23,187 nucleotides of DNA from Chitinophaga pinensis (GCA_945889235.1 CAMDBK010000014.1:1-23187), one strand, 5' to 3'; counted from the stretch's first letter, positions 6,669-14,636 are shown. A program made the numbers and translations. The notes: a model not told the origin generated them from the sequence alone.

Positions 6669-8740
6669 ACGCGAAAGAATTCAGAAAAAACATTTTACAG
6701 GGAATACCGGAAAAGCTTCCTGCGCTTAAGCCTTACGATACTTCGCTTAACCACGCGCCCAAGCGCAAAGAAATTCTTTCTGCCGAAGAAAAAAAGTTAG
6801 CGGTAAGAAATGCCCTGCGCTATTTCCCGAAAAAATTTCATGCTGTTCTTGCCAAAGAATTTGCTGATGAATTGAAAAAATACGGACGCATTTATATGTA
6901 TCGTTTTCGTCCTGATTACAAAATTTTTGCGCGACCACTTTCTCAATATCCTTTTAAATCAAAACAAGCAGGTGCAATTATGCACATGCTTAGTAACAAC
7001 CTGGATTATGCAGTGGCTCAACATCCTCACGAACTTATTACATACGGAGGAAACGGTGCAGTATTTCAAAATTGGGCACAGTATTTATTGACCATGAAAT
7101 ACCTGGCGGAAATGACAGACGAACAAACATTAGTGATGTATTCCGGTCATCCGCTTGGGTTATTTCCTTCACATAAAGATGCGCCCCGTGTTGTTGTTAC
7201 CAACGGCATGATGATTCCGAATTACAGCAAACAGGATGATTGGGAAAAGTTTAACGCACTAGGCGTAACTCAATACGGCCAAATGACTGCGGGTTCGTTT
7301 ATGTATATAGGTCCGCAAGGGATTGTGCATGGAACAGCGATTACAATACTTAACGCAATTCGTCAAAAATCAAAAATCAAAAATCAAAAATCAAAAACTC
7401 CGGTCTTTGTGTCCTCAGGATTAGGGGGTATGAGTGGCGCACAACCCAAAGCTGCTGTTATTGCAGGAGCCATTGCTGTGATTGCTGAAGTAAATCCAAA
7501 AGCAACACAAACAAGACATTCGCAAGGTTGGGTAGATGAAGTTTATGATGATTTAGATAAACTTATTTCACGAATTGAAACAGCACGCAAGAAAAAAGAA
7601 TCTGTTTCTTTAGCTTACAGTGGAAACATTGTTGAACTTTGGGAAAAGTTTGCAGCGGAAAAAGTAAAAGTGGAAATTGGTTCTGACCAGACCTCATTGC
7701 ACAACCCCTATTCAGGCGGATATTACCCTGCCGGAATTTCGTTTGAAGAAGCGAAAAAAATGATGGCTGAAAAGCCTGAACAGTTCAGAAAAGAAGTTCA
7801 GAAATCATTAGTGCGGCAAGTGAATGCAATAAATAAAATAGTGAAAAACGGAATGTATTTCTTTGATTACGGAAATGCATTTTTGTTGGAAGCAGGAAGA
7901 GCAGGAGCGGATGTATTCACCCCATCCCAACCTTCCCCAAAGGGGAAGGAGCAGAGAACGAAGTCCTCTCCCCTTTTGGGGGAGATAAGAGAGGGGGTAT
8001 TTCGATACCCTTCTTACGTGCAGGATATCATGGGACCAATGTGTTTTGATTATGGTTTTGGTCCTTTCCGCTGGGTGTGCACTTCTGCTGATGCAAAAGA
8101 TTTAGCAACAACAGATAAAATTGCAACTACAGTTCTCGAAAAAATTTACAAAACTGCTCCGAAAGAAATCAAACAACAGCTTTCTGACAACATTCGCTGG
8201 ATAAAAGAGGCGCAAAAAAATAAATTAGTGGTGGGTTCGCAAGCACGCATATTATATGCCGATGCAGAAGGAAGAATAAAAATTGCAGAAGCATTTAATA
8301 AAGCTATTAAAGAGAAAAGGATTTCTTCACCAATTGTCCTTGGGCGCGACCATCATGATGTTTCGGGAACAGATTCCCCATTTCGTGAAACTTCCAATAT
8401 TTATGATGGTTCACAATTTACTGCTGATATGGCTGTCCAGAATTTTGTGGGCGATGCATTCAGAGGTGCAACCTGGATTTCGTTGCACAATGGTGGTGGC
8501 GTTGGCTGGGGCGAAGTAATTAACGGTGGTTTTGGTTTGGTCTTAGATGGCTCAAAAGATGCAGGCCGAAGATTAAACTCAATGCTTTTCTGGGATGTAA
8601 ACAACGGAATTGCCCGCAGAAGCTGGGCAAGAAACAAAGAAGCTATGTTTGCTATTGAGCGGGAAATGAAGAGAAGCAAAGGGTTGAAAGTAACATTACC
8701 AAACCTGGTGGATGATGCGTTGCTGAAGCAGCTTTTTTAA
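6665..8740 (+). CDS. hutU: urocanate hydratase (urocanase), large form
   Basis: 691 residues. Converts urocanate to imidazolone propionate, the second step of histidine degradation, using tightly bound NAD+ as an electrophile. Recognisable conserved segments are ITYGGNGAVFQNWAQY (125-140), GHPLGLFPS (161-169), QGIVHGT (218-224), SSGLGGMSGAQPKA (250-263), FRYPSYVQDIMGPMCFDYGFGPFRW (from 446), GRDHHDVSGTDSPFRET and SLHNGGGVGWGEVINGG. Two stretches do not belong to the family pattern: residues 233-245 (RQKSKIKNQKSKT), encoded by a heptamer tandem repeat, and about 419-446, encoded by two GC-rich hairpins. Both keep the frame open. The start overlaps the stop of the DUF5522-like gene. No hutH, hutI or hutG is in the window. 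Confidence 0.95.
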   Translation: MNAKEFRKNILQGIPEKLPALKPYDTSLNHAPKRKEILSAEEKKLAVRNALRYFPKKFHAVLAKEFADELKKYGRIYMYRFRPDYKIFARPLSQYPFKSKQAGAIMHMLSNNLDYAVAQHPHELITYGGNGAVFQNWAQYLLTMKYLAEMTDEQTLVMYSGHPLGLFPSHKDAPRVVVTNGMMIPNYSKQDDWEKFNALGVTQYGQMTAGSFMYIGPQGIVHGTAITILNAIRQKSKIKNQKSKTPVFVSSGLGGMSGAQPKAAVIAGAIAVIAEVNPKATQTRHSQGWVDEVYDDLDKLISRIETARKKKESVSLAYSGNIVELWEKFAAEKVKVEIGSDQTSLHNPYSGGYYPAGISFEEAKKMMAEKPEQFRKEVQKSLVRQVNAINKIVKNGMYFFDYGNAFLLEAGRAGADVFTPSQPSPKGKEQRTKSSPLLGEIREGVFRYPSYVQDIMGPMCFDYGFGPFRWVCTSADAKDLATTDKIATTVLEKIYKTAPKEIKQQLSDNIRWIKEAQKNKLVVGSQARILYADAEGRIKIAEAFNKAIKEKRISSPIVLGRDHHDVSGTDSPFRETSNIYDGSQFTADMAVQNFVGDAFRGATWISLHNGGGVGWGEVINGGFGLVLDGSKDAGRRLNSMLFWDVNNGIARRSWARNKEAMFAIEREMKRSKGLKVTLPNLVDDALLKQLF
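7363..7397 (+). repeat. perfect heptamer tandem repeat (TCAAAAA x5) inside urocanase
   Basis: Five exact copies of TCAAAAA. Because 7 is not a multiple of 3, three reading phases are used, giving the low-complexity peptide QKSKIKNQKSK. Gain or loss of one unit would shift the frame early in the gene. Confidence 0.9.
7918..8000 (+). repeat. two adjacent GC-rich palindromic elements inside urocanase
   Basis: The first hairpin is CCTTCCCC (7931-7938), AAA, GGGGAAGG (7942-7949), perfect. The second is TCTCCCC (7967-7973) with GGGGAGA (7979-7985), flanked by an outer CCTCTC (7965-7970)/GAGAGG (7989-7994) pair. Together they add roughly 22-28 residues (about 419-446) between the conserved AGADV and FRYPSYVQDI segments of urocanase. 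Confidence 0.75.
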
Positions 8741-8757
8741 CTCATTTGAGTTCTTTT
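8739..8757 (+). terminator. weak possible terminator after urocanase
   Basis: AACTC ATTT GAGTT forms a 5-bp hairpin at the stop codon and is followed by CTTTT. The short stem and short T-tract make this a poor terminator. The rest of the 214-base gap to 8955 is AT-rich and holds only the promoter described next. Confidence 0.3.
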
Positions 8758-8884
8758 GGACTGAAGCAAAAAAAAAATCATATTTTTTATAACTTTTTCT
8801 GAGATTTAAGGTAAAACATCTGCTTTTTAATACTGCATTTTGTAGTTGTAATAACAGGAATGCTATTGTAGTTCATCAAAATTA

Positions 8885-8914
8885 TTGAATAATTTAAGGA
8901 GTTTCGTATATTTG
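8885..8914 (+). promoter_or_regulatory. complete Bacteroidota-type promoter
   Basis: TTG (8885-8887), exactly 19 bases, then TATATTTG (8907-8914) followed by C: a full match to the -33 TTG / -7 TAnnTTTG promoter of the phylum. Transcription should begin near 8920, giving about 35 bases of leader before the ATG at 8955. It is the best promoter in the window. Confidence 0.8.
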
Positions 8915-8954
8915 CGTTGCTTAAACATTAAAACATCCAGAACTAATTAATACC

Positions 8955-9752
8955 ATGAACAAATTTTTTTCTCTGTTATCCGTTCTTGCATTCTCTGTAC
9001 TTTCTGCATCTGCCGGTGTAATTGTCCTTGAGGGAAATTACCAAGGCAAAAACATTTACGTAGTAAATCCTTTTGCCAGTTCCGGTGTAGGTTTCTGTGT
9101 ATACGAAGTAACCATTAACGGGCAAACAACTACAGATGAGTTAAACTCAAGTTCCTTTGAAATTGATTTCTCATTTTTTCAGTTGGCGCTTGGTTCTGCG
9201 GTAGAAGTAAAAGTAAAATACAAAGACGATTGCAAGCCAAAAGTGCTGAACCCTGAAGTGCTGAAACCAATGGCAACTTATGAAATTGATGCGATGGCAA
9301 TTACAAAAGAAGGAGTATTAAAATTCACCACTAAAAACGAAACAGGAAGTTTACCCTACACAATTGAACAAAAGCGCTGGAACAAATGGGTTGATGTTGG
9401 AACTGTTCAGGGAAAAGGCTCGCCTGATGTGAACAGTTATGAATTCCAACTTGGAACCATTCATTCAGGCGATAATGAATTCCGTTTGAAACAGGTTGAT
9501 GCAAGCGGAAAATCTCGTCCTTCGGCATTTATTGCCAAATACAAAAGCCCGCTGCCTCCTGTTATTTTTAATGATGCAGGCAAAAAAGTAAGCAGCAGTA
9601 TTTCATTTTCTGATAATACGATGTATGAAATTTATAATGCTTACGGAAATATTGTGGACAAAGGAATTAAGAAAAGTGTGGATGTTACTAAATTAGATAA
9701 AGGTGAGTATCAAGTAAATTTTGATAATACCTTTGGAACATTCAAGAAATAA
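8955..9752 (+). CDS. secreted protein of unknown function, possible T9SS-type C-terminal domain
   Basis: 265 residues with a clear signal peptide (1-20, cut after SASA). The middle is rich in beta-strand-like sequence with no enzyme motif I can recognise. The last 55-60 residues (SISFSDNTMYEIYNAYGNIV, then DVTKLDKGEYQV) follow the pattern of type IX sorting domains: a strand, an iYna.G.iv turn, and a dls.L..GeY strand, although the usual YPNP start is absent. It is therefore probably periplasmic or surface exposed. It is a single-gene unit between a complete promoter and a strong terminator. Confidence 0.75.
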   Translation: MNKFFSLLSVLAFSVLSASAGVIVLEGNYQGKNIYVVNPFASSGVGFCVYEVTINGQTTTDELNSSSFEIDFSFFQLALGSAVEVKVKYKDDCKPKVLNPEVLKPMATYEIDAMAITKEGVLKFTTKNETGSLPYTIEQKRWNKWVDVGTVQGKGSPDVNSYEFQLGTIHSGDNEFRLKQVDASGKSRPSAFIAKYKSPLPPVIFNDAGKKVSSSISFSDNTMYEIYNAYGNIVDKGIKKSVDVTKLDKGEYQVNFDNTFGTFKK

Positions 9753-9771
9753 GTTTGAGTATACTATAAAT

Positions 9772-9802
9772 AAAAAGCCAGTCCAATAGGATTGGCTTTT
9801 TT
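9772..9802 (+). terminator. intrinsic terminator
   Basis: AAAAAGCCAGTCC (9772-9784), loop AATA, GGATTGGCTTTTT (9789-9801): a 13-bp stem with one G-T pair and a T-run. It closes the secreted-protein gene and lies 13 bases before the epimerase start. Confidence 0.85.
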
Positions 9803-9814
9803 ATTACTATAAGA

Positions 9815-10216
9815 ATGGAAAAAATAGAACACCTCGGCATTGCTGTAAAGAATTTAGCAGAAGCAGAAAAAACATATGCCGCTATGCTGGGAGTTGCGCC
9901 TTACAAGCGCGAAGCGGTAGAAACCGAGGGCGTAATTACTTCTTTTTTTAAGGTTGGAGAAACTAAAATTGAATTACTCGAAGCTACTTCACCCGAAAGC
10001 GCAATAGCCAAATTCATTGAGAAAAGAGGTGAAGGTTTGCATCATATTGCATATGATGTAAAAGATATCCGTTCAGAAATGAAACGATTGAAAGAAGCCG
10101 GATTTATATTCACTCGTGACGAGCCTTTTCGCGGAGCAGACAATAAACTGGTTTGCTTTGTTCATCCAAAAAGTGTGGATGGGGTCTTGACAGAACTTTG
10201 TCAGGAAATACAGTAA
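9815..10216 (+). CDS. mce: methylmalonyl-CoA epimerase
   Basis: 133 residues, usual length. Interconverts (2R)- and (2S)-methylmalonyl-CoA in the propionyl-CoA/succinyl-CoA route. It has two vicinal-oxygen-chelate half-repeats: IEHLGIAVKNL (4-14) opens the first and GLHHIAYDVKDI (74-85) the second. Candidate metal/acid residues are H6, a Glu in KIELLE (51-56), H76 or H77, and E127 in VLTELC. The start at ATG 9815 places the conserved HLGIAV six residues in. Flanked by terminators on both sides. No mutase subunit is in the window. Confidence 0.93.
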   Translation: MEKIEHLGIAVKNLAEAEKTYAAMLGVAPYKREAVETEGVITSFFKVGETKIELLEATSPESAIAKFIEKRGEGLHHIAYDVKDIRSEMKRLKEAGFIFTRDEPFRGADNKLVCFVHPKSVDGVLTELCQEIQ

Positions 10217-10236
10217 GAACACATACTCTTAAAAAG

Positions 10237-10264
10237 AAAAAAGCCCCTGAACGGAGCTTTTTTT
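10237..10264 (+). terminator. intrinsic terminator
   Basis: AAAAAAGC CCC (10237-10247) pairs with GGA GCTTTTTT through loop TGAAC; the stem has one C-A mismatch and ends in a run of seven T. It lies after mce and next to the 3' end of the tRNA on the other strand. Since the arms are A- and T-flanked, it may stop transcription from both sides. Confidence 0.8.
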
Positions 10265-10265
10265 G

Positions 10266-10339
10266 TGGGCCCACTTGGAATCGAACCAAGCACCCACAGA
10301 TTATGAGTCTGTTGCTCTAACCGAATGAGCTATGGGCCC
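10266..10339 (-). tRNA. tRNA with CAT anticodon (Met; Ile2 not excluded)
   Basis: The minus strand folds as a complete cloverleaf of 74 bases. The acceptor GGGCCCA (10339-10333) pairs with TGGGCCC (10273-10267), with an A discriminator. The anticodon loop is CTCATAA (anticodon CAT), the T-loop is GTTCGATTC, and the D-arm has GCTC...GAGC. The 3' CCA is not encoded. A CAT anticodon with this loop is shared by elongator tRNA-Met and the lysidine-modified tRNA-Ile2; Met is more likely but I cannot prove it by eye. Confidence 0.93.
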
Positions 10340-10360
10340 TGAAAAAGGACTGCGAAATTA

Positions 10361-10368
10361 TACATTTG
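10361..10368 (+). promoter_or_regulatory. -7 promoter box for the HAD phosphatase gene
   Basis: TACATTTG followed by C, 8 bases before the ATG at 10377. At the 19-base spacing lies CTG (10339-10341) rather than TTG. The box lies in the short gap upstream of the divergent tRNA. Confidence 0.55.
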
Positions 10369-10376
10369 CACCCAAT

Positions 10377-11012
10377 ATGCAAAATAAGTTTCCCGTTACA
10401 GGCGGCATTAAAAATATCATTTTCGATTTAGGCGGAGTAATCTTAAACATTGATTATACCCTTACTTCGCAGGCATTTAAAAACCTCGGGCTTACTGACT
10501 TTGATGAAAAATATTCACAGGCAAAACAAAATCATCTGTTTGACAGGCTTGAAACAGGCAAAATAAATCCGTCTGATTTCAGGCAGGAAATGAAATCATA
10601 TTTCAATTTACCTGTTACAGATTTAGATGTAGACACTGCGTGGAATGCTATGTTGCTCGATTTGCCGCAGGAAAGAATTGAGTTGCTGAAAAAACTTTCA
10701 ACCCGTTACAGACTTTTTCTTCTGAGCAATACCAATATCATTCATTACAAGGCTTATTCAGCCTATCTGCAAAAAACTTTCGGGAAACTGATTTTTGATG
10801 CTGTTTTTGAGAAACAATATTTGTCTTTTCAAATCGGGATGAGAAAACCTGACAAAGAAATATTTGAACTTGTATTGAATGAAAACAAACTCCAGGCTTC
10901 AGAAACACTTTTTATTGATGATTCTATCCAGCATATTCAGGGGGCAACATCTTGCGGCATTATTACTCATCATCTTAAACCTTCACAAACAATTATTGAA
11001 TTGTTTGAATAA
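10377..11012 (+). CDS. HAD family hydrolase (YihX-like phosphatase)
   Basis: 211 residues from ATG 10377. The frame is open further upstream, but that would start inside the tRNA and before the -7 box. The HAD motifs are in order: IIFDLGGVI with nucleophile D17 (the +2 position is Gly, as in the YihX-type group), LLSNTN (115-120) as motif II, K157 in RKPDKEIF as motif III, and FIDDS (179-183) as motif IV. The helical cap is at about residues 28-100. Such enzymes dephosphorylate small sugar phosphates or nucleotides; the substrate cannot be told. It is convergent with the receptor gene, with six bases between stops. Confidence 0.88.
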   Translation: MQNKFPVTGGIKNIIFDLGGVILNIDYTLTSQAFKNLGLTDFDEKYSQAKQNHLFDRLETGKINPSDFRQEMKSYFNLPVTDLDVDTAWNAMLLDLPQERIELLKKLSTRYRLFLLSNTNIIHYKAYSAYLQKTFGKLIFDAVFEKQYLSFQIGMRKPDKEIFELVLNENKLQASETLFIDDSIQHIQGATSCGIITHHLKPSQTIIELFE

Positions 11013-11018
11013 CCACAA

Positions 11019-13496
11019 TTAAAACTCTCCTTCCATTCCTTCGCCCGAACGTTTCTGGTTCTTCTTTTTAAAGAGTGAAGCATCCTGCTCACCAAAATTC
11101 CATGTAATGTTGAAACGCAGAAACCGTGTTTCTCTTCTTCTTGAAATCTCTTGAATATAATAAGGGGTATCATAGTTTGAACCAAATCGTTTTGTATTAA
11201 AAGCGTCATTCAAGGTAAGGCTGAATGTCCATTTGCGTTTAATAGATTTGTTAAGTGAAACATCCATTTGATATTGAGGAATTGAGGTTCCCTGCAAAAT
11301 AATTTTTGGTGATTCGTAATTGCCATTAACCTGAATGGTAAAATCTTTTGGAAGCCTGTAAGTAATGTTAGCTTTTGCAGTCCAGTTAAAACCGCTGTTT
11401 TTTGTTATTCCGTCAGTAGAACTCAAAGCAACATAAAAAATATTTCCGCTGAGGGTAATATCAAGAGGCTTGATAAGCGTGAGTTTCAGCGTATTGTCCC
11501 AGCCGTAGGTAAAACTGGTTTTCCCGTTAATAAATGTGTTCACCAAAATCAGTGAATCGCTTGCAGAAGGATAGGCAACGTTGGTGATTGGGTTTTCAGT
11601 AAGTTTAAAATAAAAGGAACTGAGCAGGTTGAATTTTTCGTTCCATGGATTATAATTCAACTCACCCATGTTGGTAAATTCAGGTTTCAGTTGCGGGTTT
11701 CCTATGCGTATATTTTGTTTATCGGCTCCCATGATAAAAGGATTGAGCTGAAAGAAATTCGGACGATTTAATTTGCGCGAGAAGTTCAACTGAATATCCT
11801 GATTTTTTGCAACTTCTTTTGTAAAATATATTCCCGGAAAAATAGAGTTTAAAATATTGGAAGCACTGGAAGGATAGGAATAGGAGAACGATTGATTGTG
11901 GTCTTTTATAGTTGCTTTATAATACGATTGTTCAAAGCGGAAACCTGCCTGATATTTAATGTTCCACCACATTTTGCCCATATAATTGATGTAAGCAGCA
12001 TTGATGATATCGTCAATGTAATATTGATTGCTTAGAATGGTATCTTTCTGATAACTGTCACTTGCATACATATAATTTTCGGTTGCGTTTGCAGATGTGT
12101 AAGGTTTATAGTAGCTGCGAATCCCGGTTTCCAATTTTGAATTTTCGGTAAGCGGATTTACATAATCCAACTGAAAAATAAATTGATTTGATTCGGAAAG
12201 TCCGGCATTGCGCTGAATTACGGGATTGTCAGGCAACAGCGTCTGGGCGCTGTCATAATTGTAGGTTGTAAAAACATAATCGCGCACAGAGTAGGAATAA
12301 TTATAGCTCGCATCCATCGTCAGTTCTTTTCCTTTTTTTGGAAAACTATGTTTGAAAAAGATTGCCGCAGTTGCATTGTTGTGATTGTTTAACTGACGGT
12401 TGTTTCTGTTGCCGCTGCTGGTAGTATCATTCAGAGCATTGGCAATACTGAAACTCTGATCGTCATTTGAATCGTTGAAGCGATACGAAAAATTTCCGGA
12501 AACGGTAAGCAGGTTGCGATTATTGAGATTGATGTCGAGGCCCAATCTGCCACTGTGATTTATGCTTAATTCATTATTTACATTTTTTTGATTAAAGTAG
12601 CTCGTTACAGTTTCGTTGTAAAGATTAGTGCGGTTGGTATAACCGTTATTGTAATTTCTTGAACTGTTGAAACTGTAGGAAGCCGAAAAGTTGAATATGC
12701 TTTGACGGATATTGATATTTCCTGTTGCATTGTAGCGGTTATTGGTTCCTATGCCAGCCGAAATCATTCCGTTGTAGCCGGGCTTTTGATTTTTCTTCAT
12801 CACAATATTTAATATTCCACCCGAAGTAGAAGCATCAAATTTTACAGATGCATTGGTGATAACTTCTACTTTATCCACCTGATCGGCAGGTATCTGGTCA
12901 AGTGTTAATGTTGTTGGTCTTCCATCAACATAAACCTGAGTACCACTGTTGCGAAGTGTTGCGTTACCATCTGCATCCACACTAACGCTTGGAATATTTT
13001 TCATAATGTCTGAAGCAGTTCCTCCCCGTGTTGAAATATCTTTGTCAACATTATACACCTTGCGATCGATATTCATAGTCATGGTACTTTTATCTTCACC
13101 AATCACCACTTCGTTCAGCACTTTGGTATCGAGTTCTAATTTCAGGTTGCCCATGTCCACTTCCATGTTCTGCATATTCAGCGCAACGGTTTGTTCAAGA
13201 GTTATGTAACCGAGAAAACTTACTTTTACTTTCAACGGAATAAGCGGAAGTTTCTCCAATGAGAAATCACCATTTTGTTTTACTAATGTGCCGGCAATAA
13301 TGCTGTCACTCTTTATAGTAGAAACAGTTACTGAAGAAAATTCAACGGGTTGTTTGGTTTTGGCATCCAGAATACGTCCGTATATTTTACCAATGGAAGG
13401 AGGCTTGCGATTGCCTTGCCCCTGCTGGTTTTGCGCGTGAACTGTGAGAAGGTGACAAAGTAATAAGGTGAGAAAGATTAAGAAAAATTTATTCAT
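11019..13496 (-). CDS. TonB-dependent-receptor-like outer membrane protein (OMP_b-brl_3 type)
   Basis: 825 residues from the ATG at 13496, chosen because it begins a proper signal peptide (MNKFFLIFLTLLLCHLLTVHA, cut before Q). The upstream in-frame extension has no such feature. Residues of about 36-120 form a carboxypeptidase-regulatory-like beta-sandwich (GRILDAKTKQPVEFSSV), about 135-245 a TonB plug-like domain (ASDIMKNIPSVSVDADG, VYVDGRPT, SGGILNIVMKK), and the rest a large beta-barrel of alternating aromatic strands. The C-terminus is basic and charged after FNITWNFGEQD. It would sit in the outer membrane and import or bind an unknown ligand. No SusD-like partner is adjacent, so it is not a typical SusCD glycan locus. 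Confidence 0.87.
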   Translation of the reverse strand: MNKFFLIFLTLLLCHLLTVHAQNQQGQGNRKPPSIGKIYGRILDAKTKQPVEFSSVTVSTIKSDSIIAGTLVKQNGDFSLEKLPLIPLKVKVSFLGYITLEQTVALNMQNMEVDMGNLKLELDTKVLNEVVIGEDKSTMTMNIDRKVYNVDKDISTRGGTASDIMKNIPSVSVDADGNATLRNSGTQVYVDGRPTTLTLDQIPADQVDKVEVITNASVKFDASTSGGILNIVMKKNQKPGYNGMISAGIGTNNRYNATGNINIRQSIFNFSASYSFNSSRNYNNGYTNRTNLYNETVTSYFNQKNVNNELSINHSGRLGLDINLNNRNLLTVSGNFSYRFNDSNDDQSFSIANALNDTTSSGNRNNRQLNNHNNATAAIFFKHSFPKKGKELTMDASYNYSYSVRDYVFTTYNYDSAQTLLPDNPVIQRNAGLSESNQFIFQLDYVNPLTENSKLETGIRSYYKPYTSANATENYMYASDSYQKDTILSNQYYIDDIINAAYINYMGKMWWNIKYQAGFRFEQSYYKATIKDHNQSFSYSYPSSASNILNSIFPGIYFTKEVAKNQDIQLNFSRKLNRPNFFQLNPFIMGADKQNIRIGNPQLKPEFTNMGELNYNPWNEKFNLLSSFYFKLTENPITNVAYPSASDSLILVNTFINGKTSFTYGWDNTLKLTLIKPLDITLSGNIFYVALSSTDGITKNSGFNWTAKANITYRLPKDFTIQVNGNYESPKIILQGTSIPQYQMDVSLNKSIKRKWTFSLTLNDAFNTKRFGSNYDTPYYIQEISRRRETRFLRFNITWNFGEQDASLFKKKNQKRSGEGMEGEF

Positions 13497-13611
13497 CTTT
13501 ACAAGAAACAGCGCAGTAATAGAAATGTTCTGCTGTTTCGCGTTATAATAGAAACTATGGAAAATGTGTGTAAATATCTTTGCGATGGTCAAAGGCTACA
13601 AAAAGCGGTTT

Positions 13612-13809
13612 TCATTTACCAAGTGCCTTCATAATTTCTTTGCGACTTACATCAAGGGTTTTCATTCCGGCTTCAATTTTTTTGGCAAGATGCCAGTCTT
13701 CCACTTCTGCGCGGGTAAGCGTGCGTGTATTCATGCCAAATTTTTTTGCTAAAGCAAGCAATAAACTCATGTCTGTTTTTTTATCTGCGTTGATTATAAC
13801 AGTTTCCAT
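13612..13809 (-). CDS. small antitoxin-like protein without a partner toxin
   Basis: 65 residues, soluble, charged. It opens with METVIINADKK, a short strand, followed by a helix (LLLALAKKFG) and a C-terminal helical region (DWHLAKKIEAGMKTLDVSRK). This layout resembles the antitoxin at 21145-21357 (strand MKQITLNV, helix DFFIDLIRNF, IETGMK near the middle). I infer a type II antitoxin-like DNA-binding or toxin-masking protein. No toxin-sized frame lies in the 115 bases downstream (13497-13611), nor upstream before pyrH, so it is an orphan. It has its own -7 box and sits downstream of pyrH on the same strand. Confidence 0.6.
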   Translation of the reverse strand: METVIINADKKTDMSLLLALAKKFGMNTRTLTRAEVEDWHLAKKIEAGMKTLDVSRKEIMKALGK

Positions 13810-13823
13810 AGTGTAAATTTTTA

Positions 13824-13831
13824 CAAATATA
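13824..13831 (-). promoter_or_regulatory. -7 promoter box for the antitoxin-like gene
   Basis: The minus strand reads TATATTTG, 14 bases upstream of the ATG at 13809. At the 19-base spacing the triplet is TTC rather than TTG. Confidence 0.5.
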
Positions 13832-13855
13832 ACGCTTTCGTTTTTTACCCGAACA

Positions 13856-14560
13856 CTACGAAACGAGTGTCCCTACCTTATCTCCCTGAACAACTTTCAA
13901 AAGTGTTCCGGGTTTGTCCATGTTAAAGACAATAATAGGCAGCTCGTTTTCTTTGCAAAGTGTGAAAGCCGTAAGATCCATTACGTTCAAACCTTTTGCA
14001 TATACATCATCAAAAGAAATGGTATCGAACTTGGTTGCTGATTTATCTTTTTCAGGGTCGGCATTATAGATGCCGTCAACGCGAGTGCCTTTTAAAACCA
14101 CATCCGCTTCAATTTCTATAGCACGCAATGATGCCGCTGAATCAGTTGTGAAGTAAGGGTTTCCTGTTCCTGCACCAAAAATAACAACACGCCCTTTTTC
14201 TAAGTGGCGCACCGCTCTTCTGCGGATAAATGTCTCTGCTATCTCTTCCATTTTTATGGCGGTAAGCAAACGGGTTTGCATTCCTTTGCCTTCCAATGCG
14301 CTTTGCAAGGCCATGCTGTTGATCACTGTTGCCAGCATTCCCATAAAATCGCCCTGCACACGATCCATTCCGCCTTCAACCGCCTGAATACCTCTGAAAA
14401 TATTTCCTCCTCCGATTACAATTCCGATCTCCACACCTTTATCAGCAATCTCTTTTATCTCTGTTGCATATTGCGCCAAACGGTTGTTGTCAATACCAAA
14501 CTGTTTATCGCCCATCAATGATTCACCGCTAAGTTTCAGAAGTATTCTTTTGTATTTCAT
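13856..14560 (-). CDS. pyrH: UMP kinase
   Basis: 234 residues. Phosphorylates UMP to UDP with ATP in pyrimidine nucleotide synthesis; bacterial PyrH is a hexamer of the amino-acid-kinase fold. Seen are YKRILLKLSGESL (3-15), the glycine-rich VIGGGNIFRG (48-57), GTGNPYFTTDSAA (131-143) binding UMP, and DVVLKGTRVDGIYNADP (153-169) near the ATP site. The length is normal. The gene follows tsf, as in many bacteria, but a terminator lies between them, so it probably has its own promoter or depends on read-through. Confidence 0.96.
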   Translation of the reverse strand: MKYKRILLKLSGESLMGDKQFGIDNNRLAQYATEIKEIADKGVEIGIVIGGGNIFRGIQAVEGGMDRVQGDFMGMLATVINSMALQSALEGKGMQTRLLTAIKMEEIAETFIRRRAVRHLEKGRVVIFGAGTGNPYFTTDSAASLRAIEIEADVVLKGTRVDGIYNADPEKDKSATKFDTISFDDVYAKGLNVMDLTAFTLCKENELPIIVFNMDKPGTLLKVVQGDKVGTLVS

Positions 14561-14592
14561 CTTTATAATATGTTTTGATTACAAATAAACGC

Positions 14593-14621
14593 AAAAAAAA
14601 TCCCGCCTTTGAGCGGGATTT
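14593..14621 (-). terminator. intrinsic terminator after tsf
   Basis: On the minus strand AAATCCCGC, loop TCAAAG, GCGGGATTT, then a long T-run (complement 14593-14600): a perfect 9-bp GC-rich stem. It lies 15 bases after the tsf stop and ends the rplM-rpsI-rpsB-tsf unit ahead of pyrH. Confidence 0.88.
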
Positions 14622-14636
14622 CATTTTTTGTTTTTA

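Noticed and set aside
7918..8000. Intein or mobile gene in urocanase
   Set aside because: Far too short and without splicing motifs; a palindromic repeat explains it.
10332..10376. Longer HAD phosphatase starting at ATG 10332
   Set aside because: The start lies within the tRNA gene and upstream of the -7 box; the conserved protein begins near the ATG at 10377.
13497..13592. Extra 32 residues before the receptor signal peptide
   Set aside because: They would place a charged, non-signal stretch in front of a perfect signal peptide.
13497..13611. Toxin gene next to the orphan antitoxin-like gene
   Set aside because: The gap of 115 bases has no convincing reading frame on either strand.
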